Below, in pieces: positions 1 to 9,284 of a DNA stretch of 64,000 nt. The stretch comes from Ectobius pallidus (lineage: Eukaryota; Arthropoda; Insecta; Blattodea; Ectobiidae). A program made the translations under genes and the position numbers. Every line of letters begins with the position of its first letter. The stretch's first letter is position 1. Under the pieces are notes generated by a model. The model did no database searches. It was given only the letters and a program-made list of their open reading frames with translations, and was not told where the DNA came from. The stretch lies in assembly GCA_964059195.1 (NCBI GenBank), contig CAXKWD010000002.1, positions 153,715,042 through 153,779,041 of the forward strand, read 5' to 3'.

Positions 1-1190
1 TAGGAAAATTGACGAGTATCGTGTAGAAAATTGTGTCATTGAATGATGACTGCCTTGTGTGAAAATGTCACAAATATCATATAGAAAATTGCAATAAAAA
101 AAGTTGTTCTCATAAGATTACAATGTCTAAATTTGGATGATTGTACACTGTATGACAGGGTTGGGTCATAGGTGAAATGGTCGATTGAGTGTGTTTTCAC
201 AAATATCAATTATAAATTATAATGATATCGTGATCACTAAATTGATCAAATTGACAGGCATCAAACAGAGATGCACATGCGATTAGATGATTGACGAGTC
301 GCCGAAACTTATACCAATTGCATTGATTTGCAGATTGGAAATAGGTAGTCAGTTGGATCTCGAACAACTTTGCATGCTCTTCTTGATGAAGTCACAAGGT
401 GGCTCAGTTAAGGGGACACATACAGGTGCATATATGCAAGGAAATTATGTTCTATCAATTTTTCCATCTAAACTGAAAGCCATTGGCTGAGTAACTTACG
501 ATAGAAGTGCTTTAACCAGTAGAAATTGATTTCAAGAGTTGTTCAAGCCTGTATTTGACAGTACTTAAGTTGCTGAGTGAAAAAAGAAAGGATTATGCTC
601 GCAATTTCATGGAGGGCCTTAATAAAGTTAAAAAATGAAAGATATTGCAGGCCTAATTGTATGTAATTACATGATATATGAATTGTGAGGTTTTGTTGCG
701 AACCATAAAATAGCCTATATTTGATGGCAAAAATTATGATTCTAGTTTGATGCAATTGTAATTTGCGGGTGTTCGGGTTAACGAAAATTGTTCCTAGCAT
801 ATATTGAAGTAATTTTGTATGTTCAGAATTCAAAGTCACGTACAGATTTGGAATAGCAATTGCAAGTTGCCGTAAATTAGCAATTAAATGAAATTTAGTA
901 ACTTAAGAATTCAGCGATTTCTTAGGGGAATTGTGATAAGTTGGTAGCAAAAGTGCTTCCTTAATGTAGTGAGAGAAAATTTAAGTAAAACACAAATGTC
1001 ATAATGTTTATAAGCATGACGAAACTTGAAAATTATACAAAAAAATGAATTGGTAAATAAGAAAAATACACTTAAAAGGGTAACCAACGCTTTTAAATAC
1101 ATAACACAAGAAAAATACTTTATAATAATAAAATATCATACACGTAACTGACATAACCTCACATAACCTCAAATGTGAAGTAGCATACGT
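1..1190. repeat. Dispersed repeat family X, copy 1
   Basis: Non-coding stretch whose order of blocks is matched, diverged, by 33180-34640. Shared landmarks include a block with TGTGTTTTCAC followed by a TCGTGATC motif, a block reading ATTACATGATATA, a block reading CTTTATAATAATAAA, and a terminal block with repeated CTAACCT/ATAACCTC words. No open frame of note is seen. It could be an old DNA transposon or an LTR-like remnant; no terminal repeats were found because the window cuts its left side. Confidence 0.6.
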
Positions 1191-1194
1191 GACT

Positions 1195-1700
1195 GAATAG
1201 CACTAGTAATTAGTTAACAGTTGATTTTTATTTGGTTAGCTGTTTAGTTTTTTGTTAGTCATTAGTTAGTCAATGTTAGTAACAGGTTTGTTAATTGTTG
1301 GTTAGCAGCTGGTTCCTAGTTAACTATTAGTTGGCTACTGCTTAGTTAGTAGTTGCTATTTGTTGCTTAGTCATTAGTTTCTACTTGGTTGGTAGCTGGT
1401 TGGTTGTTGGTTAGTGGTGGCTAGAAACTGGTTAGTCATTGGTTACTTCTTGATTGATCATTGGTTATTTGTTGATTAGTAGTTGGTTGTAGCTGGTTAG
1501 TCATTGGGTTGATGCTTTAGGTATTGGTTGCTGGTAATTAGCTTGTTGTTGACTTGGGGTGACTAGTAGTTTTATAGCAGTTGGCTATAAGTTTGCTGGC
1601 AGTTTTACTAGTTGGTTAGTAAGTTAGTAGGCTAATAGTTTCTGATAGTTGGCTAACATTTGTCTAGTAGTTGTGTAATAGTTGATCAGTTGTTGTTGGT
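1195..1700. repeat. GT-rich degenerate minisatellite
   Basis: About 500 bases built almost wholly from variants of TTAGTTGGTTAG-type words. The strand shown is rich in T and G and very poor in C, so the stretch is strongly strand-asymmetric. No constant period is visible. It contains GGTTAG words but is not an ordered insect TTAGG telomere array. Confidence 0.75.
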
Positions 1701-1954
1701 ACGTATTTTCCTGCATATAAGATGCACTATAGACATTAAAAATGGGTGGCGTCTTATACTCGTGTAATTAAGGTACAAAAATCCCAACTGAAGGACTACA
1801 ATATCACAAAAATGGTTGTAATTTTTTTTGTTTTCTTCGGCTTTGCATGTTTAGTCCCATGGTACATTAAAACTTCGGTTTTGTATGATATTATGGCAAA
1901 CTGCATCTTAGGGCTATATTCTGGTTCCACTTTTGTAAAAAGTATTGGACAGTA

Positions 1955-2440
1955 GCATGAGCCATACCTTTAGAACAATAATGCATGGCAAAATCAAAAA
2001 TAAATAATAAAATATAATATCAATTTAAAACATAATAAACAACTCTCTTTTTATTAAAAAGATCTCAGATTTATTTATATTTCATATGGTGCATTGTACA
2101 CTTTGATATTGCTGTGATAAAATAATTCTCAGCAAAAGGAGTTTAATATGAAAGTTACGGCTCAATGAAAAAAAGAGTGTTGTCCTCAGAGAACATTGGG
2201 ACTACTGTTCAGTTATGTTGATACCTTGAGTTTGATAGAGTTGTCACAGTCATGGCTCTATTTAAGGATTATTAAAATATCATTAATTTTGTCTTGTTTA
2301 GCGGCTTTGCTAATTTTATTCATTGCTGATCTGCGCACGGCCTCCCAGAATATTATATCCTTTTCTTGTTGTCAAAACAATTGATTGTAGTCTCTTCCTC
2401 TTTACCAAATTCAGTTCAACATTTATTTTCAATTTTTTAT
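1955..2440 (+). repeat. Dispersed repeat family Y, copy 1 (left part)
   Basis: This stretch is highly similar to 51568-52350, reading in the same direction. It contains the uninterrupted site ATTTCATATGGTGCA that in the second copy is duplicated around an insert. The family resumes at about 8719. The middle of this copy is occupied by piggyBac and Penelope-like insertions. No protein is recognised. Confidence 0.75.
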
Positions 2441-2476
2441 TATTTTAATTAACCCTGCTGCAGTCACAGTCATTTA

Positions 2477-4530
2477 AGTATCACCAGTGGTTGCTGCGGA
2501 CTGATGCTCCAAAAGTATATACAAGGCATTGGAATGATTAAATAGTGTAGGAAATTACATAAAACTTTTATTTAGAACCAGTAATATGAACATTTTCAAA
2601 ATTGAATGCAACGTTTTACAATTCTGTTACAATCGGCAAAGGTTACTTTTCCCACGATGCGCTTCCATAGCACTCTATACAAATTACTGACACATGTTCT
2701 AGGCACAAGAAGGTATTGCACTTTCTGCAAAAATATCACAGTCTATTCTTCTTCGTGTCACATTTGCTGCATCTTCCCCGGGAATCTTTGACAGTTTCAG
2801 GTAATTGTGGAGTTTCAGTTCCAAGGACATTGACCCTTACTTTCAGGGTGCTCTCAATCAGTTCAACTGACAATCTTCTTAGAAATTCCCGGCGAGGAAT
2901 GTTCATGCTGGGATTATTGGCATTGAAGATTATGTATGAATGTATGCCTCCGACATTTAACATGGCATAAAATATAACCATAGTTCATCTTCGAGTGTTC
3001 CTTGCACAATCATACACAAAGCATAATTTGTCAACCATATCAACACCACTTTTGGTTGCATTATAAGCCAATATCATTTCGGGTTTCCCAGTTTCTGCAT
3101 TGACATCGTCATCATGGTGCATGCTTGACAACAAAAGTACATTCTTTTTCTTCTCGGGAAAGTATGAGACCAGTGTACAATCTTTTTGGAAAGCAAACAT
3201 TGATGTTCCCTCAGGACAATTTACTGGTTGCGAAAATTCACATGGCAAATCTCTTGTTTTTCCTGATGGTACCCAGTAATGGAGTCTGTGGTTTGCTTTC
3301 AAGCTCATTAGTAGGTCCACACTGGTAAACCAGTTATCAGTTGTAATATCCCTCTGATGGGCTCGCAGAGTCTTTCCACAACACATCTTGGAGAATTGTC
3401 CACCTCATAAGGCCCCGGTGGCTGCTTGCCCACATACACTTCAAGATTACTGGTGTAATACATTTTGGAATCGCAAAGAGCAAAAACTTTGATTCCATAC
3501 TTGTTAGGTTTAGGTGGGATATACTGGCGAAATCCACACCGTCCTCTAAATGCCTCTAACTTCTCATCTACTGTAACATATTCAAAAGGTGTGTTAGCAG
3601 TTTTACATTTGTTAACATCTCTTATTGCTGCCAGTTTATCAACAGCCTTGCGTGTTGTGATGTCATCAAATCTGACATGCCTCAAAATAAATCGAAATCT
3701 AGACAACGACATAGTGAGACTGAAAAATTCCACTCCAGTGCCATCCGTTTTCCATAAATCTTCAGCATTCAGTCGGCTACACTTCATAACACCTGCTAAA
3801 TAAATTAGGCCAAAGAATGATTCAATTTCTGCAACATCCGTTTGTCTTGCATCTCTTTCACGTGAGTAATTAGGCCTCACTGATTCAATATGTTTATTGG
3901 TATTATCAACAATTTCATTCTGTACTGCACTTGGAAAAAAAATATCTCCATATTTCAATTGGGGCTGTCAACTTTTTTGTAACTGCTTTGACACCCGGTA
4001 AATGCCTTACTATATTTTCTGATCTGGTTCTTACATTTTTTGGAGGAACATGTTTACTCCACTTCGTCATCTGATCTTTCCCGGTATAAAATGGAAGACC
4101 TTTGATACCCTGGATAACTTCATCCTCTTCATCTGATTTTCCTGTTCAGTGTCTGTATCCAGAATTTCAGTAGTCAAAACATTATCTTCTCTATCCTCTT
4201 CCTCATTTTCAAGTATGTCATTGCTATCACAATCAGAGGTTTAAACACTCCTCCAACAAACGCTGGATACATCTTTCTTCCTCTTCGTAAGTAGCCATTT
4301 CTATATTATGTTATTATTCCCCTTATAACAGCAACAGTTAAGTTAGCGGTCTCTCACTCCGCAACCGTCAATAATTTTTAAGAAAATGCACACACACAGC
4401 TGTGCAACTGTAGTAATAATGAGAAGTTGATTGTTGAAAGGTATGAAAGTCGGTAAGATGGATGCGTGCGAAAATCATATTAACGGTTCTCTGCAGAGCG
4501 ACAGTCCACATGCGACCACTGAAGGGTTGC
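2477..4530 (-). mobile_element. piggyBac-like DNA transposon (decayed)
   Basis: A piggyBac-type transposase reads on the minus strand between two imperfect inverted ends. The left end follows TTAA at 2473-2476 and contains CCAGTGGTTGC plus GGACTG. The right end at about 4502-4530 reads outward with CCCTTCAGTGGTCGC and GGACTG. The TTAA expected at the right side has decayed to TTGC. TTAA target choice is the family hallmark. The element lies inside copy 1 of repeat family Y. Confidence 0.75.
2643..4298 (-). pseudogene. piggyBac transposase pseudogene
   Basis: The frame opens with MATYEEEERCIQRLLEE at 4298, followed by an acidic N-terminal region and then the DDE_Tnp_1_7 core. The three piggyBac catalytic aspartates are visible in TVDEKLEAFRGR, ITTDNWFTS and SGVDMVDKL. 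The C-terminus carries the Cys-rich finger (RCSKCD ... CRKCNTFLCLEHV ... CIEC). The gene is broken by a frameshift in the N-terminal acidic region (about 4240), a frameshift near 3345 just before the second aspartate, an in-frame TGA at 2985-2987 where tryptophan is expected, and another TGA near 2733. The transposase would cut and paste DNA at TTAA; this copy cannot encode it. Confidence 0.9.
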
Positions 4531-4687
4531 AATAATTATGAATATATTTTATTTAACCTCTCATCATATGACTGTCAGATTGCTTCTCAATCTATGTCTT
4601 TTCTTTTAAGAATATCATTGCTGAGTTGTTCATGTTTTTTTCACCAATGGGAGTGCGTTTTTAATCATTGTTGAATAGCGCTAAATA

Positions 4688-4700
4688 AGCAACTATTAAC
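4688..4700. repeat. Left target-site duplication of Penelope insertion
   Basis: AGCAACTATTAAC is repeated exactly at 8658-8670. The 13-bp duplication brackets 4701-8657 and shows that the inverted pair entered as one event. Confidence 0.85.
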
Positions 4701-4790
4701 TTAGTTCGCAGGCTTCCACGGCCAGAGTTATAATTAAAATTATAGTAATTGATATCCGGGTTAGGCCGCGTCGTGTTTATGGTGTCTTCT

Positions 4791-4826
4791 GACGTTTCGG
4801 ACAACATATCGTGTCCTTCTTCTGAG
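4791..4826 (-). ncRNA. Hammerhead-like ribozyme motif, minus arm
   Basis: In the element's sense this reads CAGAAGA, then a GGACA/TGTCC stem with a short loop, then CGAAACGTC. That resembles the hammerhead core reported in Penelope-like elements (CUGANGA, stem II, GAAA, GUC). The first box reads CAGA rather than CUGA, so activity is doubtful. The same sequence occurs at 8561-8598. Confidence 0.45.
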
Positions 4827-4876
4827 AAAGAATTGCAAGAAAATAAGTGCCTGTGATTAGTAAATAGTCGCAGTTG

Positions 4877-6154
4877 TCATGACGTCAGTGTTATTGTTTC
4901 ACGCCAGATGTCACTAATCTTATAACCATCTTCTCTGTTTATGTTATTGGGATGTTTAATGATTTCTATTGCTTCTGTGACAAGTCTAGGGAATTTTCTG
5001 TTTTCATTTTTAAGAAGAGCTATGTTATCGAAAAGTATTTTGTGACCCGTTTCGTCCGAATGAGATGCTATGGCGGAGAAGTCCGTGTTGTTATGTTTCT
5101 GGTGTCTTATATGTTCTTTTCTTCTGGCATCCAGAGAGCGTCCAGTTTGTCCTATGTATACTTTTCCACACATACATGGAATTGAGTAGACTCCCGCTTT
5201 ATGTAAGATGTCGATTTCGTCTTTCTCTCTTCTTAAAAACCCTTCCAATTTGTTGACAGGAGTAAAAATTGTTTCAATGTCATATTTCTTTAAAATTTTT
5301 TGAATCTGGTCAGTGATTCCAGCGATGTAGGGAAGGTAGGCCTTAGACTTAGGTGGCGGCTTTTCAGTAGGATCTGTTAAGTCTATTTGGTTTCCAGATA
5401 GTCTGTTTTCCACTCTCTTTAGACATCTTCGTATTTCACGAGATGTATAACCATTACACCGAAAGGTATAAGATAAAGATTTCAGTTCCTGTCGAATGTT
5501 ATCACTGTCACAGATTTCAACAGCCCTCGAGGACAGGGTGTTTATAATTCCTCTCTTAACTGAAGGAGGATGGTGTGAAGACCATTTTAGATACCTGTCT
5601 GTGTTTATCGGTTTTCTATATACAGCATGGCTTAATGACCCATCTGATTTTCTTTTGACCAGCACATCTAGAAATGGCAGGCTATCATTTTTCTCCTTCT
5701 CCATAGTGAACTTTATGTTTCTATGCAAGTTATTGAGATGATTTAAAAAAGTTGTCAATGTATCTTCTCTGTGAGGCCAGATTACGAATGTGTCGTCTAC
5801 GTATCTCAGCCAACACAGAGGCTTCAATTCACTATTTCTTAGTGCTACATTTTCGAAATTCTCCATGAAAATGTTAGCCACCACAGGAGATAGGGGAGAA
5901 CCCATAGGCATGCCCATGTTTTGTTTGTAAAAACCTTTGCGGAATTCAAAGAAGGTTTCCAGTAAACAGCTTTCTGTTAATTTAGCCCATTCTATTGGTA
6001 GGTTATTGTCTATTAGTTTTTGTTCTACTAGTTGTATAGCTTCTTGTACTGGGATACTCGTAAATAATGACACTATATCGAAGCTGACCATTATATCTGT
6101 GTCATTCAATTTGATATTTTTGATAATATCCACAAAATGTGTGGAGTTCTTCAC
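4877..6154 (-). CDS. Penelope-like RT plus GIY-YIG endonuclease, N-terminally truncated
   Basis: This 425-codon open frame lacks stops. It begins inside the reverse transcriptase and contains the palm motif YVDDTFVIWPH (about residues 117-127), the conserved SLPFLDVLV segment, and a C-terminal GIY-YIG-type nuclease with CGKVYIGQTGRSLDARRKEH. Penelope-like elements use these two domains for target-primed reverse transcription. The missing N-terminal part (the LPADKGN and GLPKIHK blocks) is present in the plus copy. The frame has no upstream region of its own because it is cut at the dimer junction near 6165. It is probably a dead fragment despite its open frame. Confidence 0.9.
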   Translation of the reverse strand: MKNSTHFVDIIKNIKLNDTDIMVSFDIVSLFTSIPVQEAIQLVEQKLIDNNLPIEWAKLTESCLLETFFEFRKGFYKQNMGMPMGSPLSPVVANIFMENFENVALRNSELKPLCWLRYVDDTFVIWPHREDTLTTFLNHLNNLHRNIKFTMEKEKNDSLPFLDVLVKRKSDGSLSHAVYRKPINTDRYLKWSSHHPPSVKRGIINTLSSRAVEICDSDNIRQELKSLSYTFRCNGYTSREIRRCLKRVENRLSGNQIDLTDPTEKPPPKSKAYLPYIAGITDQIQKILKKYDIETIFTPVNKLEGFLRREKDEIDILHKAGVYSIPCMCGKVYIGQTGRSLDARRKEHIRHQKHNNTDFSAIASHSDETGHKILFDNIALLKNENRKFPRLVTEAIEIIKHPNNINREDGYKISDIWRETITLTS

Positions 6155-6161
6155 ATAAGAG

Positions 6162-8510
6162 TTAATACAACTCTACGGGGAGCAAGCATTTTATGAATCA
6201 AGGAAACTCACAAATTTGAGATTGCAACGACAACGCAGATTGTGCCAACTAGCTTTTCTCAAAAGGTGTAGAGACAGTGATATCAGACCTACATTTGTAA
6301 AGATTTCTCATCACATAAAGACACCAGCAGCGAAGAAAATACTTCGTAATTCTGAAACAGCACTCATCAGGGAGAGAATACAAGACACGCGGAAGACCCT
6401 ACAGATAATGGAAAAGGAGTTGTATTACCTTCATTTAAAACTGAGCGGTACCTTCAAGAAGGTGGATTGGGATACGCTGGATCACATATCGATGAGCAAA
6501 GCGACGAGAGAATTCGAGGTGACTAAAGGTAGACATGTATCTAAGTTTGCAAATCTGGTTGAACAACAAAAACCACAACAGCCTGAACTAGATAAGTCTA
6601 AAACCGTGATTAATATATCAAGCAAGACTTTAGATGAAAATGAAATATCAGTTCTTAGCAAAGGCCTTAATTTTGCCAAAACACCCAATACTATCCCAGT
6701 AGAAGACATCATTACTGGTGTGGAAATTTCACTCCCTAGACTAAAGCAAACAACAGCAAATAAAATCAGGTACGAAGTTTCCAAAGTTCTGGACAATGGC
6801 AAGTTACCACCTCCCAACATGACAGCGCTAGAACGCAAAGCATTAGTAAAACTAAAGAAAACTAAAGACATCCTTATCTTACCAGCAGATAAAGGTAATG
6901 CCACTGTCGTAATGGATAAAGCCGATTACGAAAAGAAAATACAGAGTATACTAGAAGACAGTACATATGAGAAACTAACCTGCAACCCAATTAATTCGGT
7001 TATCAGAAGAATTACTACTGCTATAAAACAAGCGACATGCATTCCAATAGACGATAAGATGAAGCTAATTCCGAAAGGCGCTCAGACTCCTCGGTTTTAC
7101 GGCCTACCGAAAATACATAAAGTTGGTCACCCACTTAGGCCTATAGTGAGTGCAGTGAATTCTCCCACACACCCTCTAGCACGCTTTTTGTCGAAACGAC
7201 TAACACCACTCAACGGGACTACAGACTCTTATGTGAAGAACTCCACACATTTTGTGGATATTATCAAAAATATCAAATTGAATGACACAGATATAATGGT
7301 CAGCTTCGATATAGTGTCATTATTTACGAGTATCCCAGTACAAGAAGCTATACAACTAGTAGAACAAAAACTAATAGACAATAACCTACCAATAGAATGG
7401 GCTAAATTAACAGAAAGCTGTTTACTGGAAACCTTCTTTGAATTCCGCAAAGGTTTTTACAAACAAAACATGGGCATGCCTATGGGTTCTCCCCTATCTC
7501 CTGTGGTGGCTAACATTTTCATGGAGAATTTCGAAAATGTAGCACTAAGAAATAGTGAATTGAAGCCTCTGTGTTGGCTGAGATACGTAGACGACACATT
7601 CGTAATCTGGCCTCACGGAGAAGATACATTGACAACTTTTTAAAATCATCTCAATAACTTGCATAGAAACATAAAGTTCACTATGGAGAAGGAGAAAAAT
7701 GATAGCCTGCCATTTCTAGATGTGCTGGTCAAAAGAAAATCAGATGGGTCATTAAGCCATGCTGTATATAGAAAACCGACAAACACAGACAGGTATCTAA
7801 ACTGGTCTTCACACCATCCTCCTTCAGTTAAGAGAGGAATTATAAACACCCTGTCCTCGAGGGCTGTTGAAATCTGTGACAGTGATAACATTCGACAGGA
7901 ACTGAAATCTTTATCTTATACCTTTCGGTGTAATGGTTATACATCTCGTGAAATACGAAGATGTCTAAAGAGAGTGGAAAACAGACTATCTGGAAACCAA
8001 ATAGACTTAACAGATCCTACTGAAAAGCCGCCACCTAAGTCTAAGGCCTACCTTCCCTACATCGCTGGAATCACTGACCAGATTCAAAAAATTTTAAAGA
8101 AATATGACATTGAAACAATTTTTACTCCTGTCAACAAATTGGAAGGGTTTTTAAGAAGAGAGAAAGACGAAATCGACATCTTACATAAAGCGGGAGTCTA
8201 CTCAATTCCATGTATGTGTGGAAAAGTATACATAGGACAAACTGGACGCTCTCTGGATGCCAGAAGAAAAGAACATATAAGACACCAGAAACATAACAAC
8301 ACGGACTTCTCCACCATAGCATCTCATTCGGACGAAACGGGTCACAAAATACTTTTCGATAACATAGCTCTTCTTAAAAATGAAAACAGAAAATTCCCTA
8401 GACTTGTCACAGAAGCAATAGAAATCATTAAACATCCCAATAACATAAACAGAGAAGATGGTTATAAGATTAGTGACATCTGGCGTGAAACAATAACACT
8501 GACGTCATGA
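6162..8510 (+). pseudogene. Penelope-like RT plus GIY-YIG endonuclease, one nonsense mutation
   Basis: The frame is open leftwards to the dimer junction, with residues such as GEQAFYESRKL before the N-terminal LCQLAFLKRCRDSDI block. It continues through LPADKGNATVVM, GLPKIHK, SFDIVSLFTSIPV, MGMPMGSPLSPVVANIFME and YVDDTFVIWPH to the GIY-YIG nuclease. A single T-to-A change makes TAA at 7641-7643 where the minus arm has TTA (Leu). Apart from that stop the whole 2.3 kb is open, so the insertion is young. The extreme 5' end is missing. Confidence 0.92.
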
Positions 8511-8560
8511 CAACTGCGACTATTTACTAATCACAGGCACTTATTTTCTTGCAATTCTTT

Positions 8561-8598
8561 CTCAGAAGAAGGACACGATATGTTGTCCGAAACGTCAG
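8561..8598 (+). ncRNA. Hammerhead-like ribozyme motif, plus arm
   Basis: Same motif as at 4791-4826: CAGAAGA, a 5-bp GGACA/TGTCC stem, CGAAACGTC. It lies about 50 bases after the stop codon and before the element end. The family is known to carry hammerhead motifs in its terminal repeats; the U-to-A change in the first box argues against cleavage. Confidence 0.45.
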
Positions 8599-8657
8599 AA
8601 GACACCATAAACACGACGCGGCCTAACCCGGATATCAATTACTATAATTTTAATTAA

Positions 8658-8670
8658 AGCAACTATTAAC
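8658..8670. repeat. Right target-site duplication of Penelope insertion
   Basis: Exact copy of AGCAACTATTAAC at 4688-4700. Confidence 0.85.
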
Positions 8671-8718
8671 GTTTTGTTCCAATCACAATAGCTGACTATT
8701 TAATGCTATATCAAATAG

Positions 8719-8810
8719 TAAAGAAGAAGAGTGCTGCACAGTGACAATAAATTAAACCAAAAGCACTTCGAAATCTACCTCAGCCTGTAGGCCTGCCTAA
8801 AGGGATTTTT
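8719..8810 (+). repeat. Dispersed repeat family Y, copy 1 (right part)
   Basis: Matches 52380-52470 closely and shares CCTCAGCCTGTAGGCCTGCC. It is the continuation of 1955-2440, separated from it by about 6.2 kb of nested insertions and unaligned sequence. Confidence 0.7.
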
Positions 8811-8814
8811 TAAT

Positions 8815-9284
8815 ATACGTTAAGATGTGTACTGAATCAGACAGCCCAGATTCTTTTATTAGTGTCAAACAGGTTGTGAATGGAACAACTAACTTTTACG
8901 GATTTCCCACAAATATTTAAAATGTTTTCATGTAGCCTTGTTAGGCTAGCTTCTATCTGATGTAAATGCTACTATTCTAGCTCCTTTCTAAACAATAGAA
9001 TTTTCGCCAGAATATCTCCAGGTGTAGCGTTATGACTGGCATATTGTGAACCCCGTAAATAAAGAATATTTGTGGAAGGATGCAAAGGTTTACCAAACTC
9101 CAGGGAAGCTAACCTATTCCCTGGAAACGGGCCCACCCATAGGTTATGTTGTATCCCAATAGGAGTACAGCAGGTAAAGTAAAAGTTCATGGTATCAAAC
9201 TACAAAATATATAATTTAGAATAAAAAGCCGGTCTGCTAATACAGGATCCCGACCATAGCAATGGAATAAGAACAAACGATTTG
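8815..9284. other. No gene seen; probable 5' untranslated part of the following LINE
   Basis: The stretch contains a block with CCAGGGAAGCTAACC and CCCTGGAAACGGGCC that could be the 5' region of the RTE-like element starting near 9285. Nothing else is recognised. Confidence 0.3.

Larger units (their letters stand above)
4701..8657. mobile_element. Penelope-like element, head-to-head inverted dimer
   Basis: Two copies of the same Penelope-like retroelement point away from each other: a 5'-truncated minus copy (about 4728-6165) and a longer plus copy (about 6165-8655). The arms are about 1.43 kb and nearly identical, differing at only a few codons. The roughly 1.06 kb between them is the unique 5' part of the plus copy. 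The unit is flanked by an exact 13-bp target duplication. The left end has about 30 extra terminal bases, including GGCCGTGGAAGCCTGCGAA in the element's sense, which the right end lacks. Partly inverted, truncated copies are characteristic of Penelope-like elements. Confidence 0.93.

Noticed and set aside
1195..1700. Interstitial telomere (TTAGG)n
   Set aside because: GGTTAG words occur but there is no regular 5-bp period.
2450..2460. TTAACCCTGC as the left end of the piggyBac element
   Set aside because: The CCAGTGGTTGC...GGACTG block that matches the right end lies further in, after TTAA at 2473, giving a better pair of ends.
6482..6904. Minus-strand 140-codon open frame as a gene
   Set aside because: It is the antisense shadow of the Penelope RT frame on the plus strand.
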